This document shows positions 17,543 to 26,202 of a stretch of 52,179 bases of DNA, piece by piece. Source of the DNA: Prevotellaceae bacterium (GTDB lineage Bacteria > Bacteroidota > Bacteroidia > Bacteroidales > Bacteroidaceae); the NCBI GenBank assembly GCA_015256945.1, contig JABZLB010000017.1, positions 1 to 52,179 on the forward strand, read 5' to 3'. How positions within the stretch are numbered: the first letter of the stretch is position 1; each line of letters opens with the position of its first letter. The notes below the pieces were generated by a model. It had not been told where the DNA came from and did not search any database. It saw only the letters and a list, made by a program, of their open reading frames with translations. A program made the position numbers and the translations under genes.

Positions 17543-20191
17543 CTATTTTACTACTTTTGTATAGCTACCATTATGCGTAGTGATTTTTACGATATAAGCT
17601 GCACGAGGTAGGCTAAAGCTTAGGTAATTCTGCCCCTGTACCCATTTCTTTGCTATCAATACACCACTTAAATTGTAAACTGAAACCTGTTGCAAACCTG
17701 CTTGACGCAATTCTAACAGTCCGTCAACGAAACTAATTGATGCTGTTTCGCTCGTATGATGAATACCATTCGTTACGTCATCTGGATAGGTATTGTATGG
17801 CCCATTAATAATTGAAACATAGAGAGGACTGGCTGTTTCAGGCCACAGATTTACATCTTTGCCATCAATTTTTCCCATTAATGCAACCTGATAGCGACGA
17901 TTATTAATAATTTTCAGACTGCTTGCACGCAACCACCCACTAATAATTTGAACCGATTCATTGCTCGAATTCAGTTGAATTACAGAAGGGAAGGTGTTTA
18001 ATGTAATCTTACGGCCATCTTCTGTATCAATAAGTTGGAGTATCGAAGGACCATTATAATCTACATTTTCTTTCTTATAGACAATACAACCTATTTTAAA
18101 TACATTGTTATAACGCATGTCAATATTCTCACTTGGCATGCTTGCACCCGAATTATCGCTTACAAAACCTAACACGTTAGCCAGCACGGCCGTCGCTTCT
18201 TCTTGTTCTAACACCTTAACAACTGTAGCTTCTCCCATATTGTAATTGCGCACAACACACTCTTCATTCGTATCTTTTTTAATGATTGTTATACGTAATG
18301 AATAGTCGGCAGAAGCCATATCATAAGGTAACTGAAGCGGAAGTTTAATCTTAGTTGTAGCAAACTCTTCGAAGTCAACAACGTTCTCGGTTGTAAAACT
18401 GGCTGCTACCGTTCCGTTGCTATCAATAAATTCAAGTTTAACCTTGCCGTCAAAGGGTAGCCCATTCAGTTTTCTCAAAGCCAAACGAGCCTTATTTGTT
18501 CCACCCGCATAAAGTGGTTTCTCGAATGTTGGAGTAGCAAAGAGTTGGAAAGCAGGCGCTGTTGACGGCATTTCACGATAAATAATATTACCGTCTTTAA
18601 CTTCCATCACAATGCGCGGAGCCTTCTTTATCTTTGTCCACGTTCCAAATTGGCCAGACTCATCTCGCGCAGCCGCTATAGGCAATAGCGTATATGTTCC
18701 ATCGGTTAAACCTGTAAAATCAAGCTTAAAGTTAACATCTTCAACAATAAGACCACTTGGAGACATCTCGCCATTATAATCGGCATAACGCGATACCGTA
18801 TATCCACCCGCAGTATGATACGTTGACGGACAAGCGCGAACTAAAGAACCTTCGGCAGAATAGATACCAACGCCAAAGTCGCCACGAAAAGATTTTGCAC
18901 TCTGATTGGTGAAATTCTTGTACACGATGTGGCTTTCAGTGTTTATATTTGTAGGTGCATCACCCACAAAATGCATATCACCATCTATACCAAACGCTAT
19001 ATTGGGCGCACTTGATCGCAACTGTTCATCAATAGGTTCAACACCTGCTTTGTTGGGATGAGCCGCAATAACCATTAGTTGCCTGTTAAAAGACAATGGT
19101 CGACCGTTAAACTCTTGTCCTGAAGTAGTCAAACTGAGTGCATAAAGCGAATAATATCCATCAGCCTGACCGCTCCAACCAAAGTTCATATGCACCAAAC
19201 CCTCGCGATCAAAACCATCTACTACCCATGCGTGACCGCTGGTACTGTATTTCGTAAAGCCCGAAATATAAAGCGGAAAGCCTTTTCGAAGCTCACTCTG
19301 TATAATCTCAAGGAAGTGTGAAGTGCCTTCATCTATCTTGCTTATTGTGGCTACATCATAATCAAAATTATCGCGTAGCGCCTTTGCTGCCGAATAATTT
19401 GAAGCACTACTGGCGGCATGAGTATATTGCATATATACCGAAATACCTGCATCGTTCATCAATAATGCAACCGCATCAGCTTGCACAGGGGTATAAGCTC
19501 CTGATGAATAATCGGGTAACATCTGCGACCATTTATACTCAGATTGCGAGAAATCGGCCGAACGTACGCTCTGATCGGTTGATAAAGTATAGCTATTCTG
19601 CCCACGCCCACGCTTAGGCCACTGATGAAAATACATCAACTGGGCCATAGCTGTTGCCACACAGCCTGTTACATAACCTGTTTTTTTATTAAAAGGTTCT
19701 CTTTGTCCCCAGCGCGATTTTAAAAGAGGCTTTACCTCATCGCTCACTGAACGTGGGGCGAAAGCACGCGTTTTGGCAGCAGGGGCTTGTTGAAGCTCTT
19801 CATAAGCCTGTCGATAGTTTTGCAACAAGAAACGTGCTTCGAGGTTCAAGCTTGTAGTATCTAAAGAGCCATTGTGGCTATAACCTAACACTTCGCCCAT
19901 GGCATCATTGCCCGAAACAATAACAAAGCCCTTACCTTGAGCATCATTATAAATATAGTAAGGCGAAGTGGAGGGCGCCTTTGCTGCACGCATCTTCACG
20001 TTTCGCTGTACCTGTTTATCTACATGAACGTAGCGTTTTGCAATGTCAAGTGCCGCAGAAGGCGTTATCACCTTTGCCACTACTTGTGTAGCAAACAATA
20101 GAAGCGTAAGTAAAAAAGCAGTATTTGAAAGTTTATGAAATAGCTTATTGTCGCCCATATGGGTTGATTTTGCAACTCGTCTTAATATCAT
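17543..20191 (-). CDS. family C10 cysteine protease (streptopain/interpain-like) with T9SS sorting tail
   Basis: 882 residues from ATG 20191; the ATG at 20158 (MGDNKLFHK) gives a more usual signal peptide and is a good alternative. After the signal peptide comes a Spi-type propeptide (residues ~40-145: YYIYNDAQGKGFVIVSGND). The C10 catalytic domain follows: WGQREPFN (oxyanion Gln163), TGCVATAMAQLMYFHQWP with nucleophile Cys177, and SGHAWVVDGF with His320. Then come about 450 residues of beta-sandwich repeats and a type A T9SS signal (VSVYNLSGVLIAKKW ... YTKVVK). Related Prevotella interpains degrade host proteins and complement. Length is in line with large C10 members. Its -7 box is at 20289-20296. 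Confidence 0.92.
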   Translation of the reverse strand: MILRRVAKSTHMGDNKLFHKLSNTAFLLTLLLFATQVVAKVITPSAALDIAKRYVHVDKQVQRNVKMRAAKAPSTSPYYIYNDAQGKGFVIVSGNDAMGEVLGYSHNGSLDTTSLNLEARFLLQNYRQAYEELQQAPAAKTRAFAPRSVSDEVKPLLKSRWGQREPFNKKTGYVTGCVATAMAQLMYFHQWPKRGRGQNSYTLSTDQSVRSADFSQSEYKWSQMLPDYSSGAYTPVQADAVALLMNDAGISVYMQYTHAASSASNYSAAKALRDNFDYDVATISKIDEGTSHFLEIIQSELRKGFPLYISGFTKYSTSGHAWVVDGFDREGLVHMNFGWSGQADGYYSLYALSLTTSGQEFNGRPLSFNRQLMVIAAHPNKAGVEPIDEQLRSSAPNIAFGIDGDMHFVGDAPTNINTESHIVYKNFTNQSAKSFRGDFGVGIYSAEGSLVRACPSTYHTAGGYTVSRYADYNGEMSPSGLIVEDVNFKLDFTGLTDGTYTLLPIAAARDESGQFGTWTKIKKAPRIVMEVKDGNIIYREMPSTAPAFQLFATPTFEKPLYAGGTNKARLALRKLNGLPFDGKVKLEFIDSNGTVAASFTTENVVDFEEFATTKIKLPLQLPYDMASADYSLRITIIKKDTNEECVVRNYNMGEATVVKVLEQEEATAVLANVLGFVSDNSGASMPSENIDMRYNNVFKIGCIVYKKENVDYNGPSILQLIDTEDGRKITLNTFPSVIQLNSSNESVQIISGWLRASSLKIINNRRYQVALMGKIDGKDVNLWPETASPLYVSIINGPYNTYPDDVTNGIHHTSETASISFVDGLLELRQAGLQQVSVYNLSGVLIAKKWVQGQNYLSFSLPRAAYIVKITTHNGSYTKVVK

Positions 20192-20288
20192 TTTAATTAA
20201 TTATCATGAAGTTTTTATCAGAATACACTGTGATTTATACTTGATTACCAATCAATTATAATCCTATTCTGTTCTTAATTACGAACTA

Positions 20289-20296
20289 CAAAGTTA
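20289..20296 (-). promoter_or_regulatory. -7 box of C10 protease gene
   Basis: Minus-strand TAACTTTG, an exact TAnnTTTG match, about 95-125 bases before the protease start. No -33 TTTG is seen at the expected spacing. Confidence 0.55.
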
Positions 20297-20500
20297 CTCA
20301 TTTATTTTTTGTTTTCAGTACCTTTCGAAGGTATTTTGGTAATAATGATTGTAAAAAGCTGGTTATTTATTCTTGAAAGAAGCCAGAATACAACGTTTAA
20401 GATTCCCATAAGATTCGGAAAGGTTTTGTTATTTGTACATAGCTATATTTCTACTTCTGTTTGGGCAATTTACACATTGATTTTATGATTAGCCCACAAT
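20297..20500. other. intergenic stretch, no gene
   Basis: A/T-rich stretch between the protease promoter and the first palindrome. I see no gene, tRNA or convincing stem-loop here. Confidence 0.5.
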
Positions 20501-20575
20501 CGTATTACGATTACGACGTAAACGCATCGTGATTACGTTGTAAACACGTTGCCTTTACATCGTAATCGCATTGCG
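20501..20575. repeat. 75-bp imperfect palindrome, CGATTACGACGTAA type
   Basis: The 75-base segment aligns over its whole length with its own reverse complement without gaps. The arms carry CGATTACGACGTAAA (left) and TTTACATCGTAATCG (right), with a further inner hairpin around GATTACGTTGTAAAC. Related in sequence to the shorter palindrome at 20652-20686, but different from the GACGGCCGTC-type 89-bp repeats. No gene overlaps. Confidence 0.8.
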
Positions 20576-20651
20576 AAAAGCCTGTAATCCAGAACTATTT
20601 ATTTCACGATAAACAAATGAAAACCAATATAATATAAGTATTATTTTGGCA

Positions 20652-20686
20652 TTACGTCATAATCGATATTCGATTACGACGTAATC
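20652..20686. repeat. 35-bp imperfect palindrome, same core as the element at 20501-20575
   Basis: ATTACGTC (20652-20659) and GACGTAAT (20679-20686) enclose TAATCGAT/TCGATTA-type inner arms, so the whole 35 bases nearly equal their reverse complement. CGATTACGACGTAA recurs here and in the 20501-20575 element. Probably a shorter copy of the same family. Confidence 0.75.
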
Positions 20687-20967
20687 GTAACACCACGGTG
20701 AAAACTGGCAAACGTTATGACAAATAGGGCAGAAGAGCGAATACTGTCAACAAGAATACCATCAAGAACAGAAGAAATCAGTTTATATATATTCCACTTC
20801 AAATTAATCTTCATACAATTTACACCAATAGATAAGTGTTTTTGCGGAATAATCGCTCCATAATCAATAAAACTAACTATATTTGCATAGAGTGCTATAT
20901 ACAATGAATATTACGCATACATGGCGTACATTCAATTCAATTAAATCATAAAATAATTCATAAGTAC
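20687..20967. other. intergenic stretch before the GlsB-like gene
   Basis: No supported gene. A 76-codon minus-strand frame begins here but has no family features and its 3' end runs into the palindrome. No clear promoter for the downstream gene could be picked. Confidence 0.5.
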
Positions 20968-21231
20968 ATGTTTGAACATATTGCAGATTTCACGGCTTGG
21001 CCAATTTTAACAGGTATTTTCATCGGTTACATCGCTAATTGCATTATGAGCGGCGAAGGAAAAGGGTGCTGTATGAACCTTTTTATCGGTATTGTGGGTA
21101 GCTATGCTGGCACATTTATCAGCCATTTATTAAATATAGAGCTGTTTGGCACAGGCTATCTCACCAACTTTATCTTCTGTGTTCTTGGTGCCGTCAGCGT
21201 ATTATGGGTTTGGAAAAAGATCTTTGATTAA
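20968..21231 (+). CDS. GlsB/YeaQ/YmgE-family small membrane protein
   Basis: 87 residues, three hydrophobic helices. The glycine-rich helices GIFIGYIANCIMSGEGKGCCMNLFIGIVGSYAGTF match the transglycosylase-associated (YeaQ/YmgE/GlsB) family layout G-x-I-A-x3-M-x-G-x4-G-C-x2-N, and the last helix is FIFCVLGAVSVLWVWKK. These small inner-membrane proteins are often stress-induced; molecular function is unknown. It lies alone between the palindromes and the mcrB operon. Confidence 0.8.
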   Translation: MFEHIADFTAWPILTGIFIGYIANCIMSGEGKGCCMNLFIGIVGSYAGTFISHLLNIELFGTGYLTNFIFCVLGAVSVLWVWKKIFD

Positions 21232-21400
21232 TATCTATTATTCTAATATGCAGCCTGAAGATATATAGGAAATAGCAGTTATATCATTACTAACCCTTTA
21301 ACGAGCATGTGCAAAAATATTAAAATTATAATTTTTCGGCACACAACAATTTAAAACAACCTAAAACAATATCTATAAAATTATAGACAGAGAAAGCGGT

Positions 21401-24136
21401 ATGCAAACAATCAACGTAACACAAAGTAACGGAATTTCTTCGTGTGACATAAATATTAGTAAGGAAGAATGGCTTGAAATATTAGAAGATAAAGCAACAC
21501 AGAAAGAGTATATTGAAACTTTACTACGTTTCTATTATATGCCCGAACACAAGGGTTCTTGTACTCAAGTAAGTAAAAAGCAAGGAGGAAATGCCAGAGC
21601 TTTAAATCTCTACGTTACAAAATTTGGTAATTTAGTAAAGGATAAATTAAATCGTTTTGAAGTAATTGGTACAGAAGGTAGACCTATTTATTGGATCATT
21701 CCTATGGGACAAGGTAAAACATTATCTAAAGACGATGTCGGAAGTTATGAATGGCGATTGAGGAAAGAATTAGTAGAGGCCCTACAGCTCTATCTATATC
21801 GTTACCTTGTAAAGCAATATAAAGAACTACGAAAAGAGCTACCTATTGATTCATTTGAATATCCTGAAATATACAAATGGAAGCTTATTGATGACTGTAA
21901 AGGAAAAGATACCAAGTATATTATTCAACGTCTTAGCAAAGAAAATTTAATAGATGTTAGTCGCGATGCATATATTATTAAATATATGCTGACGAACCAT
22001 GAAGACGAATACGTACAAATTCTTGATAATCTAATACATACAGACTTATCCTTAAATGAAAGGCTAGAGTTTTTTAAAAACGCAATGGCAAATATATTGC
22101 CTAAGAAAATAAATGGCAAAAATATAGTAGGAAAGGCAAATGATGAACGAATAGCGTCCGTTATACTTACATGTCATAATCCTAAACAATATACGTTCTA
22201 TAAGTATGATGTCTATGTTAGATTATGTAAATATCTTGGTATAAAAAAACAAAATACAGGAAAATGTTTTGAACATTTCCTTGAAATACTAAAACCATTA
22301 CAGCAAATTGCAGAGCATGATAATGAATTGCATGCAATTATTGCAGAATCCTTAAAAGGGTATGAAAGTAATAGCCTGCTTCTTGCACAAGATTTCCTTT
22401 GGGAAATACTTGTTTGCTTCCCTAGAAAACTTAATTTTATATATTCCCTTGTATGGAAACCATATTACTGGTTCGTTGGTTTTAATTTTGATAAACATAA
22501 ATCACAGCTTGAAAGATTTACTAAAGAAGGAATATGGGAAGCTTATATTAAGGAAGACAACACACAAATAGCTTTAGCTAATAAAATAAAAAAAGATGAC
22601 ATACTAATTCTAAAATCAACTTTCACAAAGGGAGAAAAACATAATAAATTCTGTTTAAAAATCAGCGCTATTGCTATTGTTACTAATAAGCAAGATAATG
22701 TAAAGAATGACAATGGATATATAAATGTAAAATGCAATGTTGAATATATTAGCTGTGATGTAAAAGAATTTAATGAAAATAGATATGGAAAATATCAATC
22801 AACAATTATACAATGTAAAGAAGCTACCATTATTGATTATGTAAATAAAATAAGAAATATGGAACCCCAAAACAAATATAAGAATTACATAGACTTGCTT
22901 CGTGCCAATTATAATCTTGTACTTACAGGTGCACCTGGCACTGGAAAGACATATTTAGCTAAAGAAATAGCAAAAGAGATGGGAGCTGAATGGGAGATTG
23001 TTCAATTCCATCCATCCTATGATTATACAGACTTTGTGGAAGGTATGCGCCCCAAAGATGATGACAATGGCAATATAGGTTTCGAACGTAAAGATGGTAT
23101 TTTTAAGGCCTTCTGCGGCAAAGCACTTGAAAATTATGTTGATTCGATGAAATCAAAGGAAACTTTACAACAGGAAAAATCGGCACAAGAGCTACTTGAA
23201 GACTTTATTGATGAAGCCATGGAAAAAGGAATTGAATTTCACACTTCAGGAACAAATAATCGTTTTTATATATCTGATAATAAGGAATATCATATTATTA
23301 TAAAAGCCCCAGATAACGAAAAAGCTCAATCAGTAATATTACGTAAATCAGAACTTCTTACTTTATTAGAAAAAAATATTAAGATAATTGAGAAAAAAGA
23401 AATACAAAATTATTTCCAAAGAAAATACAGTACACAACAGGATTCTTATACATTTGTAATCTATCAAATATTGCAGAAGCGATTTGCAAAAGCTACTAAG
23501 AGTGAAATACTGCAGGTAACGCAGAAACCATATGTCTTTATCATTGACGAAATTAACCGTGGTGAAACATCGAAAATTTTTGGAGAGTTATTCTATTCTA
23601 TAGATCCTGGTTATAGAGGTGAAAAAGGACGTGTTAATACTCAATACCAAAACATGATTGAAGATGGTAATGTATTCCAAAAAGGATTTTATGTTCCCGA
23701 AAATGTTTATATTATAGGAACTATGAATGACATTGACCGTTCTGTAGAAAGTATGGACTTCGCCATGCGGAGACGCTTAGCATGGAAAGAGGTAACTGCT
23801 GAAGAAAGCTTTGAATCCATGATAGAGAACGATACTGAATTTACTACTTTAAAAAATGAAATAAAGCTTCGAATGACAAAGCTTAATCAAGCTATTCTTA
23901 AAAAAGAACTTGGTTTAGGCAAAGCGTATCAAATAGGCGCTGCCTATTTTCGCAAGGTAGCAAAATATGCAGAACTGGATCCTGAAATTGCATTTGACAT
24001 GCTGTGGGACTATCACTTAAGCGGTTTACTTACTGAATATCTGAGAGGTAACAGAAATGCAGCTGAACAGTTGCAAATATTGCATCAAGCATACAACAAC
24101 AAAGAAACAGAAAACGATGCTCTCAACGAAGGATAA
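21401..24136 (+). CDS. mcrB: McrB-like GTPase/AAA+ motor of a modification-dependent restriction system
   Basis: 911 residues. The C-terminal AAA+ domain has Walker A GAPGTGKT (510-517), Walker B IIDEINR (714-720) and the McrB signature MNDIDRS (775-781, canonical MNTADRS-like), followed by the RRRLAW sensor-2/arginine region. It also has FVEGMRPKDDDNGNIGFERKDGIF, typical of McrB-type AAA domains. The ~490-residue N-terminal part is long. Residues ~8-110 (EEWLEILEDKATQKEYIE...) look like a compact DNA-binding-type module. Residues ~370-480 (GDILILKS-like KKDDILILKSTF) resemble an EVE/PUA-like reader of modified bases (inference). It pairs with McrC, the nuclease, through a 20-base gene overlap. 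A small inverted repeat CTATAA/TTATAG lies at 21373-21386 just upstream. Strongly A/T-rich. Confidence 0.9.
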   Translation: MQTINVTQSNGISSCDINISKEEWLEILEDKATQKEYIETLLRFYYMPEHKGSCTQVSKKQGGNARALNLYVTKFGNLVKDKLNRFEVIGTEGRPIYWIIPMGQGKTLSKDDVGSYEWRLRKELVEALQLYLYRYLVKQYKELRKELPIDSFEYPEIYKWKLIDDCKGKDTKYIIQRLSKENLIDVSRDAYIIKYMLTNHEDEYVQILDNLIHTDLSLNERLEFFKNAMANILPKKINGKNIVGKANDERIASVILTCHNPKQYTFYKYDVYVRLCKYLGIKKQNTGKCFEHFLEILKPLQQIAEHDNELHAIIAESLKGYESNSLLLAQDFLWEILVCFPRKLNFIYSLVWKPYYWFVGFNFDKHKSQLERFTKEGIWEAYIKEDNTQIALANKIKKDDILILKSTFTKGEKHNKFCLKISAIAIVTNKQDNVKNDNGYINVKCNVEYISCDVKEFNENRYGKYQSTIIQCKEATIIDYVNKIRNMEPQNKYKNYIDLLRANYNLVLTGAPGTGKTYLAKEIAKEMGAEWEIVQFHPSYDYTDFVEGMRPKDDDNGNIGFERKDGIFKAFCGKALENYVDSMKSKETLQQEKSAQELLEDFIDEAMEKGIEFHTSGTNNRFYISDNKEYHIIIKAPDNEKAQSVILRKSELLTLLEKNIKIIEKKEIQNYFQRKYSTQQDSYTFVIYQILQKRFAKATKSEILQVTQKPYVFIIDEINRGETSKIFGELFYSIDPGYRGEKGRVNTQYQNMIEDGNVFQKGFYVPENVYIIGTMNDIDRSVESMDFAMRRRLAWKEVTAEESFESMIENDTEFTTLKNEIKLRMTKLNQAILKKELGLGKAYQIGAAYFRKVAKYAELDPEIAFDMLWDYHLSGLLTEYLRGNRNAAEQLQILHQAYNNKETENDALNEG

Positions 24137-25412
24137 TTCAAAGCTTATATTGTCTACCGAACAACAAGAACGCCATTTAGACGATTTGCGCTGGATGGCA
24201 GCCTCAACGATAAAAGATATGTGTGAACAAACACATTCACGCTTATTAATATTCCCTCAAAGCTTTAATGAATATGGTGATAAACTAGATGACCAACGAC
24301 TTTTTAATATATATGGGAACACAATAGAGACTGGAAATATAATGGGATTTGTTGGTAGGAACGATACTATGATTCAAATTCAATCACGCTTTGCATCTTC
24401 TGATGGAAAAGATTATTTCCTTCATTATATGTTACAAAAGGTATTTGCCATAAACCTATTTGATTTAAAACATCTAACAGAAAAAGAAAGCATATTTGAT
24501 TTTCTTATTTATCTATTTCCAACATTTCTCTGTAATGCTGTCCGTCATGGATTATATAATGAGTATCAAACTCGTACATATAATGATACTAACGTTAGAG
24601 GGCGAATCGATGTGAGTCGTCATATTCGAAGTAATATACCATTTAAAGGAACCGTAGCATATACCACACGAGAATATGTTGGTGACAACAATATCACACA
24701 ACTAATAAGACATACTATCGAATATATTTACAAGCATCCGCTGGGAAATGGAATTCTATCAAATGATGATTTTACTAAAGAGGCCGTTACAATGATTCGA
24801 GAAGCTACGCCTAAATATGATAGAAATGCTCGACAGTATATTATAAATGCAAATATTAGGCCATTGCATCATCCGTATTTTGCAGATTACAAAAGTCTTC
24901 AAAATCTTTGTTTACAGATATTACAGCATGAAGAACTTAAACATGGACATAATAAAGATAAAGTCTATGGAATTCTTTTTGATGGAGCTTGGCTCTGGGA
25001 AGAATATTTAAATACATTTCTTAATCCATTCTTTCACCACCCAAGAAATAAACTTGGAAAAGGAAAACAATACATATTTAAAAATCCATTAAATAGCTAT
25101 TGTTATCCTGATTTTTATAATGAAAGAATCGTACTTGATGCTAAATACAAAGGATACACTGACTGGAATTTACAAAGACCCGACTTGTATCAAATCATCA
25201 GTTATATGTACATCATGCAACTAAAATTTGGCGGCTTTATTGTACCAGTTGAGAATTTTTCAAAACCTAAGATGTTAAATGGGTATGGAGGCATACTCAA
25301 TATCTATGGTTTAGAGGTAAATTTTATGCAGCAGCAGTATAATGAGTATTGTACTAATATGCAAAAGAAAGAGGAAATATTATTAAACACTATCAAAAAA
25401 GAATTTTTATGA
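24117..25412 (+). CDS. mcrC: McrC-like PD-(D/E)xK endonuclease subunit
   Basis: 431 residues from the ATG at 24117, which overlaps the end of mcrB by 20 bases; the longer frame starting at 24057 is deep inside mcrB and adds no conserved sequence. The N-terminal beta-rich region (GNIMGFVGRNDTMIQIQSRF) and the middle helical region are typical of McrC. The nuclease motif is intact: Asp332 in YCYPDFY, then Asp341-Ala-Lys343 in LDAKYKG, followed by the Q-containing helix DLYQIISYMYIM. McrC cleaves DNA when driven by McrB GTP hydrolysis. The stop overlaps the next start (ATGA), so the third gene is coupled to it. Confidence 0.92.
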   Translation: MLSTKDNSKLILSTEQQERHLDDLRWMAASTIKDMCEQTHSRLLIFPQSFNEYGDKLDDQRLFNIYGNTIETGNIMGFVGRNDTMIQIQSRFASSDGKDYFLHYMLQKVFAINLFDLKHLTEKESIFDFLIYLFPTFLCNAVRHGLYNEYQTRTYNDTNVRGRIDVSRHIRSNIPFKGTVAYTTREYVGDNNITQLIRHTIEYIYKHPLGNGILSNDDFTKEAVTMIREATPKYDRNARQYIINANIRPLHHPYFADYKSLQNLCLQILQHEELKHGHNKDKVYGILFDGAWLWEEYLNTFLNPFFHHPRNKLGKGKQYIFKNPLNSYCYPDFYNERIVLDAKYKGYTDWNLQRPDLYQIISYMYIMQLKFGGFIVPVENFSKPKMLNGYGGILNIYGLEVNFMQQQYNEYCTNMQKKEEILLNTIKKEFL

Positions 25413-25837
25413 TCACAGTTGAAGATGCTTTGCGTATCGCAGTAGATGCACATAATGGGCAAAAAGACCTTGACGGCAATCCTGTAGTTCTACATCCCAT
25501 AACGGTTGGACTGGCAGGTAATAATCGAGAAGAAATCATTGGTGGATTACTTCATGATGTTGTAGAAGATACTAAGTTAACATTTAATGATCTGTTTGCT
25601 AAAGGAGTTGATAAATCAATAGTAGAAGCTCTAAAACTACTTACTCATACAAAAGATATGACGTATGAAGGGTATATACAACGTATTGCAACGTCAAATA
25701 ACAGTATAGCAATCCATATAAAATACAATGATCTAAAACATAATTTGAAACGTGGACGTGCTGGTGGCCATTGGAAAATAGTAGCAAAACATGAAAAAGC
25801 TCTTGCCATTATTGAGCCACTTATAAAAGCAAAATAA
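25409..25837 (+). CDS. stand-alone RelA/SpoT-type HD phosphohydrolase (small alarmone hydrolase-like), third gene of the mcrBC operon
   Basis: 142 residues. All metal/catalytic elements of the (p)ppGpp-hydrolase HD domain are present: His29 in LHPITVG, His49-Asp50 in LLHDVVEDT, the Glu53-Asp54 pair of that motif, and Asp108 in KYNDLKHN. In SpoT and MESH1 the equivalent residues bind Mn2+ and remove pyrophosphate from (p)ppGpp. There is no synthetase domain. It is shorter than MESH1 (~180 residues). Its ATG overlaps the mcrC stop by four bases (ATGA), indicating translational coupling and a role tied to the restriction system, or a passenger gene. Alternative: a different nucleotide substrate of the same HD group. 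Confidence 0.85.
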   Translation: MITVEDALRIAVDAHNGQKDLDGNPVVLHPITVGLAGNNREEIIGGLLHDVVEDTKLTFNDLFAKGVDKSIVEALKLLTHTKDMTYEGYIQRIATSNNSIAIHIKYNDLKHNLKRGRAGGHWKIVAKHEKALAIIEPLIKAK

Positions 25838-25936
25838 ATATTGACTATTAAGTATTCACGCATCATTTATTTAATAGGGGGCGGGAGGAAAGCTATTTAA
25901 CCTATCATGATTATTAAACTATACTGATTAATACAA

Positions 25937-26170
25937 ATGGATAAAATAGATACAACAAATATGTGCTCGCATTTGCAAAAGAAGCTTTTCGATGAAGAAG
26001 GAGTATATAACCATATTTGGAAAGCTATGCAAAATGATGACGAGTTAACTGCAGTAGTTCGCTCACGACAGCTACATATCTATCGCAATGCTAAAAAAGT
26101 ATTAGTGCTTGCTGGTAAGGCTGCGCCAAAAATCATTCGAGATGATAAGATTTGTGAGATGATTAAATGA
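25937..26170 (+). CDS. small hypothetical protein, possibly an N-terminal remnant
   Basis: 77 residues, 99 bases after the HD hydrolase gene and on the same strand. The chain is helical and charged (EEGVYNHIWKAMQNDDELTAVVR), followed by two short strands (RQLHIYRNAKKVLVLAG) and a basic/acidic tail. I do not recognise it with certainty. The 'DDEL-x4-R-x4-IY-x3-KKVL' pattern reminds me of the start of larger proteins found near defence genes, which would make it a truncated copy; this is a weak inference. No continuation of such a protein is found downstream in any frame. Confidence 0.45.
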   Translation: MDKIDTTNMCSHLQKKLFDEEGVYNHIWKAMQNDDELTAVVRSRQLHIYRNAKKVLVLAGKAAPKIIRDDKICEMIK

Positions 26171-26202
26171 ATAAGAAATCTCACACAAGAAAACCATAGT
26201 AA

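Noticed and set aside
20674..20904. 76-codon minus-strand open frame
   Set aside because: No family features or signal, no promoter box, and its 3' end lies in the palindrome at 20652-20686.
24057..24116. Longer start for mcrC
   Set aside because: Would lie wholly inside mcrB and adds no conserved McrC sequence; the ATG at 24117 fits the usual N-terminus.
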